Assembly (NCBI GenBank): GCA_044375955.1
Contig: JBILLS010000025.1
Span: forward strand, 1-27,817
Length of the DNA: 27,817 nucleotides
Direction of reading: 5' to 3'
Origin: VGCC01 sp044375955
GTDB lineage: Bacteria > Actinomycetota > Actinomycetes > S36-B12
Shown here: positions 8,136 to 16,125 of the stretch, piece after piece
Numbering within the stretch: the first letter of the stretch is position 1
Layout: each line of letters begins with the position of its first letter
Position numbers and translations under genes: made by a program
Notes under the pieces: generated by a model
What the model was told of the DNA's origin: nothing
What the model saw: the letters and a program-made list of their open reading frames with translations, nothing else
Database searches by the model: none

Positions 8136-9394
8136 CGAGAGCCCTGCCCTGCGGCCTGGAGGAGTGCTCGGGTCGATGCGATTGAACTCTCCAACTCCGC
8201 GATACGTGCCTGGTTACCCGACTTCCGGGCGGAATCCAGTTGCTGCTCGAGACGGTCGAGTGCGTCCGTGAATGCCTGCGCACCGGGAACGCTCTGGGTC
8301 GCGGAGTCTTTCCAGCGCTCCCGCTCGGCGTCGCGGAAGGCGTCCTCGACCTTCTTGAGGCGCGCCTCGAGCCGAGTGCGGTCACTCTTGGGGATATCGC
8401 CGACGGAGTCCCACTTCTGCTGGATGGCGCGGAGTGCGGCCTTGCCCTTCTTGAGGTCCTCACCCGGGGGGAGGAGCGCCTCGGCCTGTGCGACGAGTTC
8501 CTGCTTCGCCGGAACGTTCTCAGCGAGGGCGGCATCCTTCGCGGCGTCCGCGGCCTTCATCGACGCATAGAAGCTGTCCTGGGCTGCCTTGAAGCGCTTC
8601 CAGAGTTTGTCCTCGTCGCTGCGGGATCCGCGTGGCGCTCGCTTCCATTGGTCGAGGAGATCGCGGAACTTGCGGGTCGTGGGTCCGAAGTCGGTCGATG
8701 TGGCGAGCTTCTCCGCCTGGGCGATGATGTCGCGCTTGACCGCCAGCGCCTCCTTGCGTTGAACATCGAGGGTGGCGAAGTGCGCGCGGCGAGCTTTGTC
8801 GAATGCGGCGCGGGCACCGCTGAGGCGCTTCCACAATGCCTGCTCACTTGCACGGTCGCCACGGGGGAGTGTCTTCCACTCCTCGACGATCGCCGTGAAC
8901 CTCTCCGACGTGACCCGCCACGCGGTACTGCCCGCGAAGCTCTCCGCCTCGTCGGCGAGCGCGGTTCGTGCCACGAGGGCCGCCTGGCGCTCCTGCTCCC
9001 TGCGTTCCTTGCTCGCTGCGCGTGCCTGGTCGACAAGCTCCCGAGCCTGTGCGCATCGGGCCTCGAGGGCGGCGATGTCTCCGACGAAGGAACGCGCGGC
9101 GAGTGCTTCCTTCACCCGGGTGAGGGCTTGCTCACCGGACTCCGGTGTGCCGCGACCATCACGAAGCCGCGTGATTGCCAGATCGATGTCCACGACGAGG
9201 TCGGCGTACTTCCGGGTGAAGAAGGCCAGGCCCTCCTCCGGAGTGCCGGCCGCGTACTGGCCGACCACCACCTCGCCTTCGGGGGCGCGGAGATAGACCG
9301 TCCCGTCGGGATCCACGCGACCGAATCCCGAGGCGTCGGCGACGGCCGTGCGCGGCGGAGGGCGCAGGGCGGCCGGCGTGGGGATTTCGGGCAT
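8132..9394 (-). CDS. DUF349 domain-containing coiled-coil protein
   Basis: This is a 420-aa, charged, helix-rich protein with no signal peptide or membrane span. After an N-terminal part with VYLRAPEGEVVVGQY (33-47), it carries three DUF349-type repeats built on a W-x(n)-P-[RK] core: FTAIVEEWKTLPRG (166-179), FRDLLDQWKRAPRG (243-256) and LRAIQQKWDSVGDIP (321-335), each followed by a helix with LWKRL/LWKRF/RLEARL. The C-terminus is predicted coiled coil (about 375-412). The ATG at 9394 has AGGAG (9399-9403) four bases upstream. Molecular function is unknown to me. It lies 55 bases downstream of the cyclophilin gene on the same strand and converges on rel, with which it shares a CTAG stop palindrome. 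Confidence 0.88.
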   Translation of the reverse strand: MPEIPTPAALRPPPRTAVADASGFGRVDPDGTVYLRAPEGEVVVGQYAAGTPEEGLAFFTRKYADLVVDIDLAITRLRDGRGTPESGEQALTRVKEALAARSFVGDIAALEARCAQARELVDQARAASKERREQERQAALVARTALADEAESFAGSTAWRVTSERFTAIVEEWKTLPRGDRASEQALWKRLSGARAAFDKARRAHFATLDVQRKEALAVKRDIIAQAEKLATSTDFGPTTRKFRDLLDQWKRAPRGSRSDEDKLWKRFKAAQDSFYASMKAADAAKDAALAENVPAKQELVAQAEALLPPGEDLKKGKAALRAIQQKWDSVGDIPKSDRTRLEARLKKVEDAFRDAERERWKDSATQSVPGAQAFTDALDRLEQQLDSARKSGNQARIAELESSIASTRALLQAAGQGSR

Positions 9395-9449
9395 GTCACT
9401 CCTGGGACGGGGGTGGGCGTCAGTCTGTCATCCGTGGGGCTGGACGGAC

Positions 9450-10232
9450 TCAGCCGGCCGAAAACGTTGCCTTTTCGATAAACACCGGCTGGTTAGGGGC
9501 CCCATCCGTCGCCCCCCCGGCGACCCCTGCCTGAGCGATCGACTCGACGATGTCGAGCCCCTGGGTCACGGTGCCCCAGATCGTGTAGTCGGGCGGCAGG
9601 GTGGTGTCCTCGTAGACCAGGAAGAACTGCGAGCCCGCCGTACCCGGCCCCGCATTCGCCATGGCCACCGTGCCAGCCGGGTAGTTCACGCCCTCGGAGG
9701 TCGGCAGGTTCTCGTCGGGGAGGGAGTACCCCGGGCCTCCGGTTCCATCGCCGGCCGGGTCACCACATTGCAGGACGAAGATCCCCTCGGTGGTGAGCCG
9801 ATGGCAGGTGGTGGCGTCGTAGAAGCCTTCGCCGGTGAGGAATTGGGCCGACGCGACCGTCTGCGGTGCGGCGTCGGCGAGGACGTCGACGACGATGTCG
9901 CCGCAATTCGTGGTGAAGGTGATGGTTCCCGGTTGGGCATCAGTCTCGGGGGCGGTGTCCCAGCTGAGGGTGTTGGCGCGCGGTGTTCCGGGCTCGGCGC
10001 ACGCGAGCGCCGGTGCTGCGGTGGCGCTGTCGACGGGGGCCTCGGCCACGGTGTCGGCCGGCCGTAGCGAGAGTCCTGCCCAGACCAGCGCGCCCGTGAC
10101 GAGGACGGCCACGGTGACGACGGCGATGACCCGCTGGCGCTTGCGCCGACGCTCGGCTTCGCCCGCCCGGCGTTCCTGCTGCCGCTCGTACTTCGCCCGC
10201 GCCAGTTCTCGCTCTCGCCTGTTACTCGTCAT
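9450..10232 (-). CDS. Membrane-anchored cyclophilin-type peptidyl-prolyl isomerase
   Basis: The 260-aa product catalyses cis-trans isomerisation of prolyl bonds, probably outside the membrane. It starts with an Arg/Glu/Lys-rich cytoplasmic helix (about 4-34), then one membrane anchor (about 35-56, VIAVVTVAVLVTGALVWAGL), a Thr/Ala/Pro linker, and a cyclophilin domain from about 102: TCHRLTT with catalytic-type R145, VLQCGDP (153-159), SQFFLVYED (201-209) and YTIWGTV (216-222). The tryptophan that confers cyclosporin sensitivity in human CypA appears to be replaced. ATG at 10232 has GGAGG (10240-10244) seven bases upstream; a longer open frame reaches 10313 but would run through the divergent promoter. 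Confidence 0.93.
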   Translation of the reverse strand: MTSNRRERELARAKYERQQERRAGEAERRRKRQRVIAVVTVAVLVTGALVWAGLSLRPADTVAEAPVDSATAAPALACAEPGTPRANTLSWDTAPETDAQPGTITFTTNCGDIVVDVLADAAPQTVASAQFLTGEGFYDATTCHRLTTEGIFVLQCGDPAGDGTGGPGYSLPDENLPTSEGVNYPAGTVAMANAGPGTAGSQFFLVYEDTTLPPDYTIWGTVTQGLDIVESIAQAGVAGGATDGAPNQPVFIEKATFSAG

Positions 10233-10255
10233 CGGTGCGCCTCCGGTTCGGCGAG

Positions 10256-10261
10256 AGTGTA
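10256..10261 (-). promoter_or_regulatory. Candidate -10 box TACACT for the cyclophilin-DUF349 unit
   Basis: On the minus strand this reads TACACT. The implied start near 10249 leaves a short leader that contains the GGAGG ribosome site at 10240-10244. It is only 12 bases from the plus-strand -10 at 10274-10279. Confidence 0.5.
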
Positions 10262-10273
10262 GGTCGTCAGCAT

Positions 10274-10279
10274 TAGGCT
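10274..10279 (+). promoter_or_regulatory. Candidate -10 box TAGGCT for the hydrolase-hisS-aspS unit
   Basis: TAGGCT precedes the GTG at 10314 by 34 bases; a start near 10286 gives a short leader with GGGAG at 10304-10308. It faces away from the minus-strand TACACT box at 10256-10261. Confidence 0.5.
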
Positions 10280-10313
10280 GCCGAGCGGGTGGTGACGAGA
10301 TCCGGGAGAACAC

Positions 10314-11009
10314 GTGCTGATCACTGGGTTCCCTGCGGGCTCCTGGGCCACGAACTGTTACGTCCTCGCCTCGGGTCCCGGGGAACCCTGCCTAATCATC
10401 GATCCCGGTCAGGATTCCATCGACGGGGTGACCGCGCTCATCCGCGAGCACCGGCTGGCCCCCGCGGCCATCCTGCTGACGCACGGGCACATCGACCACG
10501 TCTGGAGCGTCGCCCCGCTCGGTCACGACTTCGGAATCCCGGCGGTGATCCATGCGGCCGACCGGTACCGGCTCGATGACCCGGCGGGTACATCGTTCGC
10601 GGCGGCGAGGGATCAGGTTCTCGCGATGACGAAGAACAAATTGGAGTTGACGGAGCCGGATGAGGTCCGGACATTCGATTCCGACGGATCGCTGGAGTTG
10701 GCCGGGCTCACCGTGACCGTCCGCCACGCACCCGGTCACACGGAAGGGTCCTCGGTCTTCGAACTCTCCGACGACGCGCCGGTGATGTTCTCCGGCGACC
10801 TCCTCTTCGCCGGATCCGTGGGGCGCACTGATCTGCCCGGGGGTGATCCGACGGCCATGCGCGCGAGCTTGAACCGGGTCGTGCTGTCCGCACCCGATGA
10901 GATGGTGGTCATGCCGGGTCACGGACCCCAGACGACGATCGGCGCCGAACGTGCGTCCAACCCCTACCTTCGGGAGCCGGGCATGCATTTCACGGCGAGG
11001 GGGCTATGA
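10314..11009 (+). CDS. Metallo-beta-lactamase-fold hydrolase (glyoxalase II-like)
   Basis: The 231-aa product has the full binuclear metal site of the family: THGHIDH (56-62), H142 in HAPGHTEGS, D162 in SGDLLFAGSVGRTDLP, and H203 in PGHGP. The AGSVGRTDLPGGD segment is typical of glyoxalase II-like proteins, which hydrolyse thioesters, but it lacks the C-terminal helical domain of classical glyoxalase II, so the substrate is not fixed. GTG at 10314 has GGGAG five bases upstream. Its stop overlaps the hisS ATG (11006-11009), and this pairing upstream of hisS is typical of actinobacteria. Confidence 0.9.
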   Translation: MLITGFPAGSWATNCYVLASGPGEPCLIIDPGQDSIDGVTALIREHRLAPAAILLTHGHIDHVWSVAPLGHDFGIPAVIHAADRYRLDDPAGTSFAAARDQVLAMTKNKLELTEPDEVRTFDSDGSLELAGLTVTVRHAPGHTEGSSVFELSDDAPVMFSGDLLFAGSVGRTDLPGGDPTAMRASLNRVVLSAPDEMVVMPGHGPQTTIGAERASNPYLREPGMHFTARGL

Positions 11010-12274
11010 GCGAGATCCAGGCCCCGAAGGGTGTGCCCGAGTACTTCCCGCCACGGTCCCAGGCGTTCCTTCGGGTCCGCGAGGCGCTGTCAGCCCCCGC
11101 CACTCATGCCGGGTACGAGTACGTAGAGCTCCCGGTGTTCGAGGACACCGCCCTCTACGTCCGCGGTGTGGGGGAGTCGACGGATGTGGTGTCGAAGGAG
11201 ATGTACACCTTCGAGGATCGCGGTGGCCGCAGCCTCTCGCTGCGACCCGAGGGAACTGCCGGGGTGATGCGGCTGGTGATCGAGAACCGGCTCGACAAGG
11301 GTCAGCTTCCGGTCAAGCTCTGGTACGCCGGTCCTTTCTTCCGCGCGGAGCGTCCGCAGCTGGGTCGCTACCGCCAGTTGCAGCAGGTCGGTATCGAGGC
11401 GATCGGGGTGGATGATCCGGCGCTCGATGCCGAGGTCGTGGCCCTCGCGGATGAGGCCTATCGTCTTCTCGGATTGCAGCGTTATGTCCTGCACCTGACG
11501 TCACTGGGATGTGCCACGTGTCGTCCCCCCTACCGCGCGAAGCTGCAGGAATTCCTCGCCGGCATCGATCTCGATGACGCCACACGGGAGCGCGCGGCAC
11601 TGAATCCGCTGCGCGTCCTCGATGACAAGCGTGAGGAAGTGCAGAGACAAATCTCGGCTGCGCCGGTGATGGTGGACCACCTGTGCGGGGAATGCCGTTC
11701 CCACTACGACGAGACACGTTCGTTCCTCCGTGACCTCGGTGTCACCTGGCAGGAGGCTCCGCGACTCGTGCGCGGCCTGGACTACTACACCCGGACGGCA
11801 TTCGAGTTCACGCACGAGTTGCTCGGCGCCCAGGCCGGAATAGGTGGTGGCGGTCGCTACGACGGCCTGATGCAGTCACTCGGCGGAGATTCGCTCTCGG
11901 GTATCGGATTCGGGCTGGGCACGGACCGCACGCTGTTGGCCTGCGAGGCCGAGGGAATCGACGTCGGACGGGTGCCGCGGGCACAGGTGTTCTGCGTCGC
12001 CATCGGGGACGAGGCACGCCACGTCGCCGCTCGACTGCTCGCGGAGTTCCGAACGGTGGGGGTCAGTGCCGATATGGCCTACGGCTCACGCGGGCTCAAG
12101 GGGGCCATGAAAGCCGCGGATCGCAGTGGCGCACCCATCGTCCTGATCATTGGAGAAGACGAGGTGGCCGCCTCGACCGTGCAGGTGAAGGAGATGGCAA
12201 CCGGGGAGCAGATCGCCGTGGCACGTGCCGAAGCCGTGCGCGATGTGCAGACCCGTCTCGGTCGCTTGGCATGA
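11006..12274 (+). CDS. hisS: Histidine-tRNA ligase
   Basis: HisRS charges tRNA-His in the cytoplasm. The 422-aa product is of normal length. It contains LSLRPEGTAGVMR (77-89), motif 2 YAGPFFRAERPQLGRYRQL (107-125), the histidine-specific LVRGLDYYTRT (254-264), GGGRYDGL (281-288) and motif 3 GIGFGLGTDR (299-308), followed by the anticodon-binding domain. Two CXXC pairs (C169/C172 and C227/C230) sit in the insertion, a zinc-ribbon-like feature known in many bacterial HisRS. Its ATG overlaps the hydrolase stop, and aspS follows after 26 bases with no evident promoter, so the three are probably co-transcribed. Confidence 0.97.
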   Translation: MSEIQAPKGVPEYFPPRSQAFLRVREALSAPATHAGYEYVELPVFEDTALYVRGVGESTDVVSKEMYTFEDRGGRSLSLRPEGTAGVMRLVIENRLDKGQLPVKLWYAGPFFRAERPQLGRYRQLQQVGIEAIGVDDPALDAEVVALADEAYRLLGLQRYVLHLTSLGCATCRPPYRAKLQEFLAGIDLDDATRERAALNPLRVLDDKREEVQRQISAAPVMVDHLCGECRSHYDETRSFLRDLGVTWQEAPRLVRGLDYYTRTAFEFTHELLGAQAGIGGGGRYDGLMQSLGGDSLSGIGFGLGTDRTLLACEAEGIDVGRVPRAQVFCVAIGDEARHVAARLLAEFRTVGVSADMAYGSRGLKGAMKAADRSGAPIVLIIGEDEVAASTVQVKEMATGEQIAVARAEAVRDVQTRLGRLA

Positions 12275-12300
12275 TGAGCCGCTGACCGAACGGAGACCAC

Positions 12301-14049
12301 GTGTATAGAGACGCGGGTGCAGGCACCCTGCGCACCTCGGATGCCGGGCGCCGAGTGACCCTCGCCGGCTGGGTGGCGAGCCGTCGCGATCACGGCGGGG
12401 TGGCGTTCATCGACCTCCGGGACGCCACGGGTCGTGTGCAGGTCGTCGTCAAGGACCCGGCGGTCGCCCATGAACTCCGCGACGAGTACTGCATCTCCCT
12501 GGTGGGTTCCGTCGAGGTGCGGCCCGAGGGGAACGAGAATGCCGACCTGGCCACCGGAGGTATCGAGGTCATCGCCGAGACCGTCGAAGTCCTTTCGTCT
12601 GCAGCGCCTCTCCCGTTCCCGATCGACGGTCGCAGCACCGTGGGAGAGGAGGCTCGACTTCGCCACCGCTACCTCGATCTGCGACGTGCGGCCATCGGGG
12701 ACAACATTCGTATGCGCTCGCACGTCAACCGGATCTGCCGCGATGAGCTGCTCTCCCGGGACTTCCTCGAGATCGAGACGCCGACCCTGACCGCCTCGAC
12801 ACCTGAAGGTGCCCGCGACTTCCTCGTTCCCGCACGGTTGCAGCCCGGCAGCTGGTACGCCCTGCCCCAATCCCCGCAGTTGTTCAAGCAGCTGCTCATG
12901 GTCGCCGGCATGGAGCGCTACTTCCAGATCGCTCGCTGCTACCGGGATGAGGATTTCCGTGGTGATCGTCAGCCGGAGTTCACGCAGCTCGATATCGAGA
13001 TGTCTTTCGTCGAGCAGGAGGACGTGCTCGAGGTTGGCGAGGCGATCGTGCGCTCGCTGTGGAAGCAGATCCTCGGAGTCGAGATCGACGCGATCCCGCG
13101 CATGACCTACGCGGAGGCCATGTCCCGCTATGGAACGGACAAGCCGGATCTACGTTTCGGATGCGAGCTCGTGGATGTGACCACCTACTTCGCCAACACT
13201 CCGTTCCGGGTGTTCCAGGCACCGTACGTGGGTGCGGTCGTGATGCCGGGTGGTGCCGATCAGTCTCGCCGCCAGTTCGACGCCTGGCAGGAGTGGGCCA
13301 AGCAGCGTGGCGCGAAGGGACTCGCCTACGTGATCGTGGAGACCGACGGTTCACTGGGTGGCCCCGTTGCGAAGAACCTGAGCGACTCTGAGCGCGACGG
13401 ACTCGTCGCCGCCACGGGTGCCACACCGGGAGACTGCATCTTCTTCGGCGCAGGCAAGCCGGCAGACGCGCGCGCGCTCCTCGGCGCGGCGCGGCTCGAG
13501 ATCGGTCACCGGGTCGGGCTGATCGACGAGAGTGAGTGGTCGTTCCTGTGGGTGATCGACGCCCCGATGTTCGAGCAGGTGGAGGAGGACGACGGCAGTC
13601 TCGGCTGGACCGCCGTGCACCATCCGTTCACTTCCCCGAATCGTGAGTGGCGCGACACTTTCGACTCCGCTCCGGATCAGGCACTCGCCTGGGCATACGA
13701 CATCGTGTGCAACGGCAACGAGATCGGCGGGGGCTCTATCCGTATCCATCAGCGCGAGATCCAGGAGAAGGTCTTCGCCCTTCTCGGGATGGACGCGGCC
13801 GAGCAGCAGAGCAAGTTCGGCTTCTTGCTCGAGGCCTTCAAGTACGGGCCTCCGCCGCACGGTGGCATCGCATTCGGTCTGGACCGCGTCTGCATGCTCC
13901 TCGCCGGAGCGACGAGTATTCGGGATGTCATCGCCTTCCCGAAGACTGGAGGTGGCCAGGATCCGCTGACGGGGGCACCGACACCGATCACCGCGAAGCA
14001 GCGAGCAGAGGCTGGCATCGACGCACCCAGGTCGAAGGGCAGCTCCTGA
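12301..14049 (+). CDS. aspS: Aspartate-tRNA ligase, probably non-discriminating
   Basis: The 582-aa product is a bacterial-type AspRS: an N-terminal anticodon-binding OB fold (about 1-105), the class II catalytic core with RHRYLDLRR (121-129), motif 2 FQIARCYRDEDFRGDRQPEF (208-227), a GAD insertion domain (about 290-420), and motif 3 GGIAFGLDR (521-529). In the OB fold the sequence reads RRDHGG (H31) and RPEGNEN (G77), a pattern associated with non-discriminating enzymes that also charge tRNA-Asn. GTG at 12301 has CGGAGA just upstream and lies 26 bases past hisS. Confidence 0.96.
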   Translation: MYRDAGAGTLRTSDAGRRVTLAGWVASRRDHGGVAFIDLRDATGRVQVVVKDPAVAHELRDEYCISLVGSVEVRPEGNENADLATGGIEVIAETVEVLSSAAPLPFPIDGRSTVGEEARLRHRYLDLRRAAIGDNIRMRSHVNRICRDELLSRDFLEIETPTLTASTPEGARDFLVPARLQPGSWYALPQSPQLFKQLLMVAGMERYFQIARCYRDEDFRGDRQPEFTQLDIEMSFVEQEDVLEVGEAIVRSLWKQILGVEIDAIPRMTYAEAMSRYGTDKPDLRFGCELVDVTTYFANTPFRVFQAPYVGAVVMPGGADQSRRQFDAWQEWAKQRGAKGLAYVIVETDGSLGGPVAKNLSDSERDGLVAATGATPGDCIFFGAGKPADARALLGAARLEIGHRVGLIDESEWSFLWVIDAPMFEQVEEDDGSLGWTAVHHPFTSPNREWRDTFDSAPDQALAWAYDIVCNGNEIGGGSIRIHQREIQEKVFALLGMDAAEQQSKFGFLLEAFKYGPPPHGGIAFGLDRVCMLLAGATSIRDVIAFPKTGGGQDPLTGAPTPITAKQRAEAGIDAPRSKGSS

Positions 14050-14060
14050 TCGGGATCGAG

Positions 14061-14777
14061 TTGCCCGCAGTCGTGGCGCGCGAGGCATTCATTCGCTGGC
14101 GCTGGGATCCCACGGGCCATGACGATCTCCTGCGGGTGGGACAGTCCGTCGGGTGGACGCGCACCACTGCCAAAGGAGAGAGGTGGGCTACCGCCTTCGG
14201 CCCCGGCCAAGACGTATGCACGATCCTCTCCATGCTGGAGCGCGAAGAGCCTCTTGGCGGCATCACATGCGCAGAAACCGAGGCGGCGATCGTGATGGAT
14301 CGGTGGCCGGCCCGTGACCCAGGACGTTGGGCGATCTGGGAGCTAGCGGTGGACGGCTGTCGGCGATCCGGAGACGTCCACGTCATCGCCGGAAGCGATC
14401 CGAGCATCGGAGAACTCCTGATGTTCTCCCCGAGTGCGTACATCCTGCCGGAGGACCCCAGGATCGTCCGATGGCTGGGCATCGTGGACGGGGGGCGACT
14501 CGTGAGCGTCGCGGGTCACATGCAAGGCCTGCGCAACAGTGCCCACATCGTGGGTGTCTGCACCCATCCAGACGCACGGGGGCGTGGACTGGCACGCACG
14601 GTCATCTCCGACCTCGTCGCCCGCGCCCGCGACGAGAACTGCTCCGGCGTGTACCTGGAGATGTACGTCGACAACAAGCCGGCAACAGCGGTTTATCGCG
14701 CACTCGGCTTCCGCGAAGCGGGGCGCTACTGCTCGTGGTCCATCGCAGATGACGGACAGTCCGAACGTCCTGCGTAG
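14061..14777 (+). CDS. GNAT family N-acetyltransferase (FR47-like)
   Basis: The open frame encodes a protein whose C-terminal half is a GNAT acetyl-CoA-binding domain: VGVCTHPDARGRGLA (164-178) carries the R/Q-x-x-G-x-G/A type motif A, and YVDNKPATAVYRALGF (202-217) is motif B. The substrate is unknown. The start is uncertain because no in-frame ATG is suitable. I chose TTG at 14061 (238 aa), with GGGA at 14052-14055; CTG at 14046 (overlapping the aspS stop, with GAAGGG at 14034-14039) and GTG at 14073 are alternatives. It lies just downstream of aspS and upstream of the rarA promoter, so it probably rides on the hisS-aspS transcript. Confidence 0.8.
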   Translation: MPAVVAREAFIRWRWDPTGHDDLLRVGQSVGWTRTTAKGERWATAFGPGQDVCTILSMLEREEPLGGITCAETEAAIVMDRWPARDPGRWAIWELAVDGCRRSGDVHVIAGSDPSIGELLMFSPSAYILPEDPRIVRWLGIVDGGRLVSVAGHMQGLRNSAHIVGVCTHPDARGRGLARTVISDLVARARDENCSGVYLEMYVDNKPATAVYRALGFREAGRYCSWSIADDGQSERPA

Positions 14778-14781
14778 CACC

Positions 14782-14787
14782 TAGGGT
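14782..14787 (+). promoter_or_regulatory. Candidate leaderless -10 box TAGGGT for rarA
   Basis: TAGGGT ends exactly six bases before the rarA GTG at 14794, so the first transcribed base would be the first base of the start codon. There is no Shine-Dalgarno sequence in the 16-base gap, which agrees with a leaderless mRNA. Confidence 0.6.
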
Positions 14788-14793
14788 TCTGCC

Positions 14794-16116
14794 GTGAGCC
14801 TGTTCGAGGAGTCGCTGTCGCCGAATCGACCCGGTGCGCCCCTCGCGGTACGGATGCGACCCCGGTCCGTCGAGGAGATCGTTGGGCAGGCGCGCGCGTT
14901 GGCACCGGGCTCTGCGCTGCGGACTCTGTTGCAACCGGGTGACTCCTCGGTGTCGGTGATTCTCTGGGGACCACCGGGAACCGGGAAGACGACATTGGCG
15001 ACCCTGATCTCGATCAGTTCAGGTCGAGCCTTCGCGGAGCTCTCTGCAGTCACCGCGGGTGTGAAGGATGTGCGCGAGGTCATCGACCAGGCTCGGGAGA
15101 GGCTGGAATTGCACGGTCGTGGAACCGTGCTGTTCGTCGATGAGGTTCATCGGTTCAGCAAGAGTCAGCAGGATGCGCTGCTGCCAGCTGTGGAGAACGG
15201 CTGGGTGACCCTGGTAGCAGCGACCACGGAGAATCCGAGTTTCTCGGTGATCGCGCCGTTGCTGTCGCGCAGTGTGATCGTCACCCTGGAGCCTCTCGGA
15301 GACGGCGACATCCGCGCCCTCGTCGAGCGCGCGATCGTCGATCCACGTGGGCTTGCCGGTCGGCTCAGGGTGGACGAGGAGGCGATCGATGTCCTCGTGC
15401 GGATGAGCGCCGGTGATGCTCGCCGCGCGCTCACGGCCTTGGATGCGGCCGCCCTCGGCTCCTCGGACGCGATCGACGTCGCTGCGATCGAGGCGGCGGT
15501 GATGCACGTTGCTGTGCGATACGACAAGGACGGTGATCAGCACTACGACGTCATCAGTGCATTCATCAAGAGCGTACGAGGAAGTGATCCCGACGCAGCC
15601 CTGCATTACCTCGCGCGCATGATCGCGGCCGGCGAGGATCCGCGCTTCATAGCCCGACGCCTAATGATCCTGGCGAGCGAGGACATCGGGATGGCAGACC
15701 CGTCGGTTCTCCTCGCGACCGTCGCGGCGGCGCAGGCGGTGGCGATGATCGGGATGCCGGAGGCGCGCATCATCCTCGCCCACGTCACCATCCAGGCGGC
15801 ACTCGCGCCCAAGTCCAATTCCGTGATCACCGCGATCGACGAGGCCCTGCGTGATGTCCAGCGGGGTCGCATCGGAACGGTGCCGATGCACCTGCGCGAC
15901 GCTCACTACCCGGGCGCCGCGGGTCTCGGCCATGGCACGGACTACGTCTACCCGCACGACGTCCCCGAGGGTGTCGCGATCCAGCAGTACCTCCCCGATG
16001 AACTCCGTGATCGGGATTACTACCGACCGGGGGACCACGGGGCGGAAGCGCGCTGGTCCGATGTACTCGCTCGGCTGGACCAACTGCGTGGGGGCGGGGC
16101 TCCCGACTCTCATTAG
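14794..16116 (+). CDS. rarA: Replication-associated recombination protein A (RarA/MgsA AAA+ ATPase)
   Basis: RarA acts at stalled replication forks and is related to clamp-loader ATPases. The 440-aa product has MRPRSVEEIVGQ (21-32), Walker A GPPGTGKTT (59-67), Walker B VLFVDEVHRFSKSQQDALL (112-130), sensor 1 VAATTENPSF (141-150), then the lid and the C-terminal tetramerisation region with MADPSVL and HYPGAAGLGHG. Length and motifs are normal. GTG at 14794 is preceded by a leaderless-type -10. Its TAG stop (16114-16116) is also the start of the next -10 box. Confidence 0.95.
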   Translation: MSLFEESLSPNRPGAPLAVRMRPRSVEEIVGQARALAPGSALRTLLQPGDSSVSVILWGPPGTGKTTLATLISISSGRAFAELSAVTAGVKDVREVIDQARERLELHGRGTVLFVDEVHRFSKSQQDALLPAVENGWVTLVAATTENPSFSVIAPLLSRSVIVTLEPLGDGDIRALVERAIVDPRGLAGRLRVDEEAIDVLVRMSAGDARRALTALDAAALGSSDAIDVAAIEAAVMHVAVRYDKDGDQHYDVISAFIKSVRGSDPDAALHYLARMIAAGEDPRFIARRLMILASEDIGMADPSVLLATVAAAQAVAMIGMPEARIILAHVTIQAALAPKSNSVITAIDEALRDVQRGRIGTVPMHLRDAHYPGAAGLGHGTDYVYPHDVPEGVAIQQYLPDELRDRDYYRPGDHGAEARWSDVLARLDQLRGGGAPDSH

Positions 16117-16119
16117 GCT
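16114..16119 (+). promoter_or_regulatory. Candidate leaderless -10 box TAGGCT inside the rarA stop
   Basis: TAGGCT contains the rarA stop codon as its first three bases and ends six bases before the ATG at 16126. A transcript from it would start at that ATG. It may drive the small membrane protein gene and alaS. Confidence 0.55.
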
Positions 16120-16125
16120 GCGGCT

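Noticed and set aside
9404..9449. Possible terminator hairpin between the cyclophilin and DUF349 genes
   Set aside because: Only about a 5-bp stem (TCCGT/ACGGA) with an 8-base loop and no T-run; not distinguishable from chance in GC-rich DNA.
8240..9481. A 413-codon plus-strand open frame opposite the DUF349 gene
   Set aside because: The minus-strand frame has three clear DUF349 repeats and a ribosome site; the plus-strand frame is Leu/Gly/Arg-rich noise.
9540..9830. Unusual cyclophilin active site (CHRLTT, VLQCGD, missing tryptophan)
   Set aside because: The catalytic-type arginine and QFF are kept, and this variant pattern is familiar from actinobacterial membrane cyclophilins as I recall them.
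10233..10313. Extended N-terminus for the cyclophilin from a start at 10313
   Set aside because: It would cross the divergent promoter region, and the ATG at 10232 has a good GGAGG seven bases upstream and a normal cytoplasmic-tail-plus-anchor layout.
11510..11700. Two CXXC pairs in HisRS as a novel zinc insertion
   Set aside because: This cysteine-containing insertion is found in many bacterial HisRS sequences, so it is not unusual.
13647..14060. Upstream extension of the GNAT frame deep into aspS
   Set aside because: The extra residues are an out-of-frame reading of the conserved aspS C-terminus and match nothing in acetyltransferases.
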